Shown here piece by piece: positions 1 to 5,717 of a stretch of 9,466 nucleotides of DNA; position 1 is the first letter of the stretch, and the number at the start of each line of letters is the position of its first letter. The stretch comes from a bacterium (lineage in GTDB: Bacteria > Tectomicrobia > Entotheonellia > Entotheonellales > Entotheonellaceae): the NCBI GenBank assembly GCA_027294925.1, contig JAPULM010000606.1, forward strand, positions 1 through 9,466, read 5' to 3'. The position numbers and the translations under genes were made by a program. The notes beneath the pieces were generated by a model, which saw nothing but the letters and a program-made list of their open reading frames with translations, had not been told where the DNA came from and did not search any database.

Positions 1-270
1 AGCCTGGCATACGGCTTCATACGCTTGCACCAACATATCCGCCTGAATTTCCCCAAGTAAAGCATCTTCAACCGTAAATACCTTGTCAGCCCCGGCCTGG
101 ATAGCTTCCTGTGTAATTTGATCAAGCTGATCACCAAATAAGGCGACAGCGACGGGCGTTTGGGAGGTCTGAGACAATTCTCGCGCCGCACTTAAGAGTT
201 CAGTTGTGATAAGGCTAAGATGATTATTGGCCGCCTCACCAATGACCAACACGCCATGTTGCAGTGCCAT
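1..270 (-). CDS. etfA: Electron transfer flavoprotein alpha subunit, N-terminal part
   Basis: Only the first 90 codons lie in the window; the gene continues past the left edge. Seen: ATG at 270-268, a modest AGGAA ribosome site just upstream, and an N-terminus (MALQHGVLVIGEAANN, then TTELLSAARELS, then AGADKVFTVED) that matches the N-terminal alpha/beta domain of EtfA/FixB. Family knowledge: EtfA pairs with EtfB, and its C-terminal domain, not visible here, carries the redox FAD that relays electrons from flavin dehydrogenases to the quinone pool or another acceptor. It follows etfB by 62 bases on the same strand, the usual beta-alpha order. Inference: it serves the flavoprotein dehydrogenase encoded two genes upstream. 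Whether this ETF is of the bifurcating type cannot be judged without the missing part. Confidence 0.9.
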   Translation of the reverse strand, partial: MALQHGVLVIGEAANNHLSLITTELLSAARELSQTSQTPVAVALFGDQLDQITQEAIQAGADKVFTVEDALLGEIQADMLVQAYEAVCQA

Positions 271-332
271 TTGTATTCCTATCGTGGTGATCGAATCTTT
301 TTATCGACTATTGTCGGTGCATTTGCGCACCA
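271..332 (-). other. etfB-etfA intercistronic spacer with two small hairpins
   Basis: The 62-base gap holds two adjacent short inverted repeats: GGTGC-N6-GCACC at 316-331 and CGAC-TATT-GTCG at 305-316. They sit directly after the etfB stop codon. Neither is followed by a clear U-run on the minus strand, only a short A-rich stretch, so I do not call a terminator. They could stabilise the mRNA end of etfB or tune the etfB/etfA ratio. The stems are short and this is a weak call. Confidence 0.3.
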
Positions 333-1133
333 TTAAATTAAATCCGCTTGACGAAGGATGGTTGCAAGTTTTTGACCGGCCGCTGCGGCATCCTCTGCCT
401 GGATGATTTCGCATCGTTGCGAACGCTCAGGGAACAACATCTCAACAATCTCAAGCTGAGAAATCAGCTGGTCAGGCTCGAGATCAAGATCATCAAGCTT
501 CCACACAGTTGGCCGTTTACGGTTTGCCGTCATGATGTTTCGCATCGTTGGATAACGGGGTTCGCCAAGTTCGTTACTGACGGTGACCAGGGCTGGGAGA
601 GGTGCTTCAGCAAGCCGAAAGCCATCTGGAATAATCTGTTCAACTTGCACATGATCATTACTGACATCAACCCGCTGCCCCAAAGGTAGACACGGGATGC
701 CAAGCATTTCGGCCAGGTACAGTGGGGTCTGGGCATTATCCCAATCAGACGCCTGCCGTCCACAGATAATCAAATCAAATGCACCCATTTTTTGAATCGC
801 TGCATGTAGGATAAGACCTGTAACATAGCTGTCCGGCAAATTTGAAAAAGCCGGGTCTTGACACAAAATCAGCGCATCGGCGCCCATTGCTAACGATTTA
901 CGCATGATATTAAGATCGAACTGATTGCCGACGGATAGAACGGTGATCTGAGCATCTTGATTGTCCTTAATGCGCAATGCTGCCTCTACGGCGTATTCGT
1001 CAAACCCATTAATCACCGGCGGAAACGCGGTAGGCGTATCTACCCGATTTTTTTCTTCGTCAATGCTGAAGGCCGACAAAGGCATTTCAGGGTCAATAAC
1101 TTGCTTAGCAGTCACAAAGATATTGAGGGCCAT
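333..1133 (-). CDS. etfB: Electron transfer flavoprotein beta subunit
   Basis: A 266-residue protein of normal EtfB/FixA length. Seen: N-terminal NIFVTAKQVIDPE, then an INGFDEYAVEAALRIKD segment matching the conserved N-P-F-D-E-x-A-V/L-E-A-A-L-R-K-x region, ICGRQASDWD, and the ETF beta signature NELGEPRYPTMRNIM near residues 190-205. Role: with EtfA it forms a cytoplasmic heterodimer that accepts electrons from flavin dehydrogenases; EtfB binds AMP, or a second FAD in bifurcating types. Start choice: an ATG at 1139 lies immediately after the AAGGA ribosome site, too close, whereas ATG at 1133 has about 6 bases of spacing, so I use 1133. It follows the TcuA-like flavoprotein by about 19 bases, which strongly suggests co-transcription and an electron donor-acceptor relation. 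No fixC- or fixX-type gene is seen beside it in this window. Confidence 0.93.
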   Translation of the reverse strand: MALNIFVTAKQVIDPEMPLSAFSIDEEKNRVDTPTAFPPVINGFDEYAVEAALRIKDNQDAQITVLSVGNQFDLNIMRKSLAMGADALILCQDPAFSNLPDSYVTGLILHAAIQKMGAFDLIICGRQASDWDNAQTPLYLAEMLGIPCLPLGQRVDVSNDHVQVEQIIPDGFRLAEAPLPALVTVSNELGEPRYPTMRNIMTANRKRPTVWKLDDLDLEPDQLISQLEIVEMLFPERSQRCEIIQAEDAAAAGQKLATILRQADLI

Positions 1134-1152
1134 TATCATTCCTTAAATAAAG

Positions 1153-2634
1153 TTAGTTCCCCAAGTCTTCAGCAACGCTAGCCCCTGCCAGACGTCCAAA
1201 AACAGCGCCAGCCGCCAAACCGGAACCACCGGGGTAGTTATGATAGAACAAACCTCCCACCAGTTCTCCTGCGGCGTACAAACCTGGCATTCGTTCTCCT
1301 TCGGTATCTAGAACCTGTCCACGCTTATCGATACGCAGTCCACCAAAGGTAAACGTGATGCCACAGGTCACCGCAAAACCGAGATACGGTGGTGTATCGA
1401 TCGGTAAAGCCCAGTTGCTTTTCGGCGGTGTAATCCCCGAGGTGTGTTTTGCGTCAAGGATGGTCGGATTATATTCTCCCTCTTGTACAGCCGCATTGTA
1501 TGCCTTGATTGTTTCAACCAATCCGTCCCGATCAATGCCGAGTTGGTCGGCTAGTTGCTCAATGGTTTGTGTTTCTGCTTTCGTAACCTGTTGGATATGA
1601 TATTCATCGCGTAACAAATGCTTGACTTTATCATCAAAGATTTGAAAAGCGGCACCTAACGGTTGTCGCAAGATCTCACGGCCATACTTGGCGTATGTAT
1701 AATTGCGAAAATCCGCCCCCTCATCAACAAAGCGTTTTCCTTCAACATTGACGATTAATCCGAAGGGATATGAATGTTTCTGGAACAACTCCGTAATATT
1801 ACGGTCGCCGGTGGGCGGGGCATTAAGATCCCAGGCAACAGCATGGCAACCACTCCAGTGGCCGTGGGGCTGCGCACCAATATCTAACGCCATTTGAATC
1901 CCATCGCCAGTGTTATATGGAATGCCGCGAACTTTAGCCAATTCCCAGCCCGGTCCCAAATAGCGCGTTCGCATTTCGGAATTAGATTCAAAACCGCCAC
2001 TGGCAAGAACGACGGCTTTACTATGCAGATCGACAAAACCATCTGGCCCTTTAGCCGTTACTCCGATAATGCTACCGGTGTTATCTTGTAGCAGGCGTAC
2101 CCCTTTGGTTGCATATCGAATCTCAATCCCAAGTCGCTCCGCCACTTCAAACTGTTGATCGGAAAGACCTTTCCCAGCCCCAACGGCTTCGATTAGCAGG
2201 CCGCCCCAAAAATGAAATTTTCCATCTTGTTTGAAGGCTTGACGGCCAAACGCCAGGACAAATCGCACCCCGTGTCCTTGTAACCATTTCAAGGCAGGGA
2301 AAGACTGGGAGACAAATATCTCAGCTAATTCCGGATCCGATAGACCTTCGGTGAGCCGCATCATATCGTCATAGAAGTCATCCTCGGTATATTTACCGAC
2401 TTCTACAGTTGCTTCTTCTTCTGGCGTCAAGTCAGGAATGAGTTTCTTGATATCCTCAATGCCATTGTACGCACAGCGAATAATTCCACCGGTAAAATAG
2501 GTATTTCCCCCACGAAAATATTCAGGGGCTTTCTCCAGTGCAAGCACACTAGCACCTTTTTCTCGAGCAGCTATTGCCGCACACAAAGCTGCATTTCCGG
2601 CTCCGACAACAATCACATCGTAGTGATTTCTCAC
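1153..2634 (-). CDS. FAD-dependent dehydrogenase, tricarballylate dehydrogenase (TcuA)-like
   Basis: 493 residues of the fumarate reductase/succinate dehydrogenase flavoprotein superfamily. Seen: the N-terminal Rossmann FAD motif (VIVVGAGNAALCAAIAAREKG, residues 7-27, with ALEK at 32-35), RGGNTYFTGG at 41-50, VVLASGGFE at 208-216, TGDG at 242-245, RFVDEGADFRNYTYAKYGR at 301-319 and the C-terminal FAD motif GLYAAGE at 451-457 followed by YPGGSGLAAGAVFGR at 467-481. The DEGADFRNYTYAKYGR block is characteristic of TcuA-type enzymes, which oxidise tricarballylate to cis-aconitate. It has no heme domain, signal peptide or membrane segment, so it is cytoplasmic. The start is GTG at 2634, with GGACGAGGTG just upstream; the next in-frame choices would cut the FAD motif. 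The classical partner TcuB (Fe-S/membrane protein) is absent and etfBA follows instead, so ETF is the likely electron acceptor. The exact substrate is uncertain: 3-ketosteroid dehydrogenases and other family members share these motifs. Confidence 0.85.
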   Translation of the reverse strand: MRNHYDVIVVGAGNAALCAAIAAREKGASVLALEKAPEYFRGGNTYFTGGIIRCAYNGIEDIKKLIPDLTPEEEATVEVGKYTEDDFYDDMMRLTEGLSDPELAEIFVSQSFPALKWLQGHGVRFVLAFGRQAFKQDGKFHFWGGLLIEAVGAGKGLSDQQFEVAERLGIEIRYATKGVRLLQDNTGSIIGVTAKGPDGFVDLHSKAVVLASGGFESNSEMRTRYLGPGWELAKVRGIPYNTGDGIQMALDIGAQPHGHWSGCHAVAWDLNAPPTGDRNITELFQKHSYPFGLIVNVEGKRFVDEGADFRNYTYAKYGREILRQPLGAAFQIFDDKVKHLLRDEYHIQQVTKAETQTIEQLADQLGIDRDGLVETIKAYNAAVQEGEYNPTILDAKHTSGITPPKSNWALPIDTPPYLGFAVTCGITFTFGGLRIDKRGQVLDTEGERMPGLYAAGELVGGLFYHNYPGGSGLAAGAVFGRLAGASVAEDLGN

Positions 2635-2654
2635 GTTACACCTCGTCCTTAATC

Positions 2655-2695
2655 CGTATGGGGTGAAGCGCTCTTTAAAAGCGAACTCGCATACG
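2655..2695 (-). other. Inverted repeat in the Nudix-flavoprotein gap
   Basis: The 75-base gap upstream of the flavoprotein holds a nested inverted repeat: CGTATG at 2655-2660 with CATACG at 2690-2695, and inside it CGCT at 2669-2672 with AGCG at 2680-2683. It could fold in the mRNA a short way upstream of the GTG start's ribosome site (about 2637-2647). No U-run follows, so it is not an obvious terminator. Its role, if any, may be in mRNA processing or differential expression within the operon. This is a weak call. Confidence 0.25.
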
Positions 2696-2709
2696 CAATT
2701 CTGATCGAA

Positions 2710-3258
2710 TTATAACAATCCAAATAATTTTGCCCGCAAGTAGATGGAAATCGATTTCCCATCTTTCATTTCACCATCCCGTATCGCCTTCTCAACTTCA
2801 TCTTGAGATAATGACACAACTTCGATCAGTTCATCATCATCCAGATTGGTCTCACACGGGGTCAGACCCGCCGCAAAAAAACAGTACTGAATCTCATTAC
2901 AAAATCCTGGCGCAGGAAGTAGTTCACCCACATCATGCCATTCACTTGCAGTCCTGCCAACTTCTTCAGCCAATTCACGCTTGGCGCAGAGCAATGGCTC
3001 TTCACGATGTTCTAAAGTTCCGGCTGGAAATTCTAGCAATGTTTGTCGTACTGCGTGTCGATATTGACGGATCGCCATAAGGTTTCCATCGCTTTGATAA
3101 GGCAAAATGACCACGGCGCCGGGATGTTGTACGGTAATATGATGATGCAGGAGACCGGAAGGAAATCGAAGCAACTCATCAATAACATGTATGACGCGCC
3201 CGGCATAAGCCGTTTGCTCGCGAACAACTTCGACAATGTCATGTGTTTCGAAACGCAC
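2710..3258 (-). CDS. Nudix hydrolase, ADP-ribose pyrophosphatase type
   Basis: 182 residues, the usual length for NudF-type ADP-ribose pyrophosphatases. Seen: the Nudix box at residues 80-102 (G80, E86, R94-E95-L96, E98-E99, G101), which supplies the Mg-binding glutamates, preceded by LLEFPAG at 74-80 and followed by LLPAPGF at 113-119, the PGF loop typical of ADP-ribose hydrolases. The last box position is Arg (R102) rather than a bulky hydrophobic residue, a minor variation. Probable reaction: ADP-ribose to AMP plus ribose 5-phosphate; FAD or NADH diphosphatase activity cannot be excluded. The start is GTG at 3258, with an AAGGAG site about 5 bases upstream that overlaps the end of rpiB. 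It lies 9 bases after rpiB, so the two are probably co-translated; ribose 5-phosphate from this enzyme is the substrate of RpiB. Confidence 0.88.
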   Translation of the reverse strand: MRFETHDIVEVVREQTAYAGRVIHVIDELLRFPSGLLHHHITVQHPGAVVILPYQSDGNLMAIRQYRHAVRQTLLEFPAGTLEHREEPLLCAKRELAEEVGRTASEWHDVGELLPAPGFCNEIQYCFFAAGLTPCETNLDDDELIEVVSLSQDEVEKAIRDGEMKDGKSISIYLRAKLFGLL

Positions 3259-3267
3259 TGTCTCTCC

Positions 3268-3720
3268 TTATTTTTCCTGACAGGCTATCTGTGCAATACG
3301 TCGCTGGTGGCGCCCACCTTCGAATGTAGCCGAAAGCCAGGTGTCTACAATCTCAAGAGCAGTTTCGACAGGCGTGACTCGTTGGCCAATTGAGATCATA
3401 TTGGCATTGTTGTGTTGACGGGCAAAGCGTGCCGTTTCAACGCTCCAACAAACAGCACAACGTATCCCTTTCACCTTATTGGCTACCATTGCTTCACCGT
3501 TTCCAGAGCCACCAAAAATGATTCCCTGGTCATAATCCCCCTTGGCAACAGCCTCGGCAGCAGGACGAATGAATAACGGATAATCGACGGATTGTTCCGA
3601 ATCAGAACCTAAGTCTTTCACCTCATATCCCCGATCTACCAAAAACTGCTTAATCCGTTCTTTATGTTGATAGCCCGCATGGTCTGAAGCAATTGCCAAT
3701 TTAAGGGCGGGCTTAGTCAT
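3268..3720 (-). CDS. rpiB: Ribose-5-phosphate isomerase B
   Basis: 150 residues, normal for the RpiB/LacAB family, which interconverts ribose 5-phosphate and ribulose 5-phosphate in the cytoplasm. Seen: IASDHAGY at residues 10-17, GSDSEQSVDYP at 38-48, FGGSGNGEAMVANKVKGIR at 69-87, CWSVETARFARQHNNANMI at 91-109 and phosphate-binding Arg/His residues (R114, R137-H138, R140-R141). The E. coli-type catalytic Cys loop (CGTG) is replaced by GGSGNGE, the arrangement known from Mycobacterium tuberculosis RpiB, where Ser and Glu do the chemistry (here S72, E76). Start: ATG at 3720 has a GAGAGGA site about 8 bases upstream. The frame stays open to 3783, but those extra 21 codons are Cys/Arg-rich and unlike the family. 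It is first in the leftward operon, with the Nudix gene 9 bases downstream. Another sugar-phosphate isomerase specificity is possible. Confidence 0.93.
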   Translation of the reverse strand: MTKPALKLAIASDHAGYQHKERIKQFLVDRGYEVKDLGSDSEQSVDYPLFIRPAAEAVAKGDYDQGIIFGGSGNGEAMVANKVKGIRCAVCWSVETARFARQHNNANMISIGQRVTPVETALEIVDTWLSATFEGGRHQRRIAQIACQEK

Positions 3721-4014
3721 CCGATTAATCCTCTCAGGGTCAAAGCATGTCGTTTTACACCGTCTCGAGCAGTTATCATACAACAGAAATCGAATGACGC
3801 ATAGTCACAATAATCAAGATAATCAAGAGACGTGGTAGAACAATTTAAGGACCAATCATATGCGTTGGCCAGACATCTAGTTTTGACCCACAATCTTCTA
3901 GACCTAGGCGGTGAGCTAAAGCGGCGCATTTTTTTTCTTGAGAGGGTGGCGGAGGTAGGTTAGGGTGTGATCTATAAGTCAAAATTTTTCATGGGTAAAA
4001 AGGAGGAAGCCGGG
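3721..4014. promoter_or_regulatory. Divergent intergenic control region
   Basis: This 294-base gap separates the leftward rpiB operon from the rightward CoA-transferase gene, so promoters for both should lie here. Seen: a tandem 9-bp direct repeat TAATCAAGA at 3811-3819 and 3820-3828, and three CTAG tetramers within 31 bases (3877, 3898, 3904), two of them as 6-bp palindromes (TCTAGA, CCTAGG). On the plus strand TTGAGA (3938-3943) lies 17 bases before TAGGGT (3961-3966), a mediocre promoter candidate. On the minus strand the best -10-like hexamer is TATGAT (3775-3780 read in reverse), without a good -35. No regulator gene is visible in the window. The repeats are candidate operators only. Confidence 0.5.
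3811..3828. repeat. Tandem 9-bp direct repeat (TAATCAAGA x2)
   Basis: Two perfect, abutting copies of TAATCAAGA lie about 90-110 bases upstream of the rpiB start codon, within the divergent control region. On the minus strand they read TCTTGATTA twice. A 9-bp period is close to one helical turn, so both copies would face the same side of the DNA, as expected for cooperative binding of a regulator. A chance duplication is equally possible with only two copies. Confidence 0.5.
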
Positions 4015-5205
4015 ATGCAGCGTCCCTTGACTGGTGTACGAGTGCTGGACCTGTCGCAATTTCTTGCCGGCCCTTATGGCACAATGATCTTGGGCGACTT
4101 AGGGGCCGAGGTCTTGAAAATAGAGATCCCTGGAAGAGGGGATGGTAGCCGTGAAATGCCACCGCATTTTATTCAAGGCCAAAGCGGCTATTTTATTAGT
4201 ATGAACCGAAGCAAGAAAAGCCTGACATTGAATCTCAAGCGTAAGGAAGGTTTAGAGGTTTTTTATGATCTCGTCCGCTGTTCAGATGTGGTGTATGACA
4301 ACTTTCGACCTGGCATACTTGAGCGCCTAGAGATTGACTATGAGACCCTCAAAGCAATAAATTCCCGGATTATTTCATGTTCAGTATCGGGTTACGGCCA
4401 GACTGGACCACAGAAAGATCGTCCAGCTTTTGATCTTGTCATTCAAGCCATGGGTGGCATTATGAGCTATACAGGTCCACTGGGCGGCGAGCCGGTTCGC
4501 ATGGGTGCCCCAATGGGTGACTTAGCCGGCGGGATTTTTGCCGCTCATGGTGTGCTTGCCGCACTCTATCAGAGAGAACAGACCAATCAGGGCAGTCGAA
4601 TCGACATAGCCCTTTTGGATTCTCAAATTGCCTTATTAATTTACCGAGCGGTGTATTATTTTATGGCTGGAGAAGTCGCTCGCCCATCTGGCTCCGGACA
4701 TGTTTCGGCTGTCCCTATTGGGGCCTTTCGGACCCAGGATGACCATATCGTCATTGATGCGAACGGCAACAAGTTTTGGCGTGCCTTGTGTGTCGCTATT
4801 GAGCGACCCGAATGGGCCGATGACCCCCGCTTTGTGGATCGTGCCGGACGTCTGGAACATATGGACACATTGATGGCTTTGTTGCAAGACATCTTCCTGA
4901 CGCGTACCGCTGAAGAATGGTTGCAACGGTTGGAAGCAGCAGGGGTTCCATGTGGCCCGATCAACACGGTGGATCGTGCCGTTGCCGATCCTCAGGTTCA
5001 GGCGCGAAATATGGTTATTGAAGTAGATAACCCTCATTACGGCACAGTTAAAATGCCTGGTAACCCGATTAAATTTCACAATGTAAATGACAGCACTTTT
5101 CTCGCACCCCCCACTTTAAGTGAGCATACTGACCATGTTTTGATCGATTGGCTGGGAATGTCGCCACAACGGATTGCAACCTTACGCCAGCAAGGTGTCG
5201 TCTAA
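4015..5205 (+). CDS. CaiB/BaiF class III CoA-transferase
   Basis: 396 residues, typical for family III CoA-transferases, which move CoA between carboxylic acids (formyl-CoA:oxalate, carnitine, succinyl-CoA:benzylsuccinate and mesaconate-type enzymes). Seen: N-terminal PLTGVRVLDLSQFLAGPYG at 4-22, GDLGAEVLKIE at 27-37, MNRSKKSLTLNLK at 63-75, DNFRPG at 95-100, SVSGYGQTGP at 123-132, PMGDLAGG at 166-173 and the C-terminal EAAGVPCGPINT at 307-318. D169 in the GDLAGG segment matches the catalytic Asp that forms the aspartyl-CoA anhydride. Start: ATG at 4015 has a strong AGGAGG eight bases upstream; the frame is open to a GTG at 3967, but that lacks a ribosome site and would precede the conserved N-terminus. 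Active enzymes are intertwined cytoplasmic dimers. Substrate is not readable from sequence; context points to a di- or tricarboxylate such as itaconate, mesaconate or succinate derivatives. Divergent from the rpiB operon. Confidence 0.92.
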   Translation: MQRPLTGVRVLDLSQFLAGPYGTMILGDLGAEVLKIEIPGRGDGSREMPPHFIQGQSGYFISMNRSKKSLTLNLKRKEGLEVFYDLVRCSDVVYDNFRPGILERLEIDYETLKAINSRIISCSVSGYGQTGPQKDRPAFDLVIQAMGGIMSYTGPLGGEPVRMGAPMGDLAGGIFAAHGVLAALYQREQTNQGSRIDIALLDSQIALLIYRAVYYFMAGEVARPSGSGHVSAVPIGAFRTQDDHIVIDANGNKFWRALCVAIERPEWADDPRFVDRAGRLEHMDTLMALLQDIFLTRTAEEWLQRLEAAGVPCGPINTVDRAVADPQVQARNMVIEVDNPHYGTVKMPGNPIKFHNVNDSTFLAPPTLSEHTDHVLIDWLGMSPQRIATLRQQGVV

Positions 5206-5717
5206 ACGTCAAGTAAATTCCTATAAATCAAGGACTTCCTCGTATTGTCCTGTAAGGATGTGGAAAAAATGGGGAAAACTTCACAATTGCCAGACAATTA
5301 ATTTGAACGGGGAACGTATCACTTTAAAAGAGAACCAGGGATGACCTGCAATCATTTGATTTATAAGTTATTATCTAAGAGGGTAGATTTCTTCCTAAGC
5401 CTTGTGGCATTTCGGAGGTTATAAACGTATTATCCACATCTGATCAAAACAGGGGTCTTGAGGATAGCTCCAACTCTTAAATTAACAATGTTTTCGGGGA
5501 TCTGAGGGTTAAACTATTGGTCTCAAATGGTCAGAAAAATATTGGATGAACTGAGCAACGCATCCTTCCAATATGATCCGCTCCCAACATTTTCGACTTT
5601 ACGAATGCCAACCCAGCCAGGTCAACAAACGGGGTCGACAGTTGGCATGTTCAAACAACGTTTGATGGTGGTTATTACTGTGTTCTCGAATGACCAGGAT
5701 AGCAAGGAGATAACGCT
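5206..5717. other. 512-base non-coding gap before the MmgE/PrpD gene
   Basis: I find no convincing gene here. It is AT-richer than its neighbours. A possible promoter is TTGAAC (5303-5308), 16 bases before TAAAAG (5325-5330), which would give a leader of nearly 400 bases for the downstream gene. A short AT-rich hairpin (AATTG-N5-CAATT) lies at 5285-5299, and a 6-bp inverted repeat TCAAAC-AAC-GTTTGA at 5651-5665. No stem plus U-run follows the CoA-transferase stop, so read-through into the next gene is possible. No recognisable riboswitch or T-box core was seen. Confidence 0.5.
5303..5330 (+). promoter_or_regulatory. Candidate sigma70-type promoter
   Basis: TTGAAC and TAAAAG hexamers are separated by 16 bases, each matching four of six consensus positions. 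If used, transcription would start near 5337 and leave a long leader before the MmgE/PrpD start at 5718. Similar matches occur by chance in AT-rich DNA. Confidence 0.25.

Noticed and set aside
1..2634. A fixABCX nitrogen-fixation electron transport operon
   Set aside because: The flavoprotein is of the fumarate-reductase/TcuA type, not a FixC (ETF-quinone oxidoreductase-like) protein, and no FixX ferredoxin is present in the window.
3721..3783. N-terminal extension of RpiB by 21 codons
   Set aside because: The extension is Cys/Arg-rich and unlike the family, whereas ATG at 3720 has a good ribosome site and gives the usual length.
5206..5717. T-box or known riboswitch in the long gap
   Set aside because: I could not find the conserved T-box core or any recognisable riboswitch core motif, although GG-rich and hairpin-forming pieces exist.
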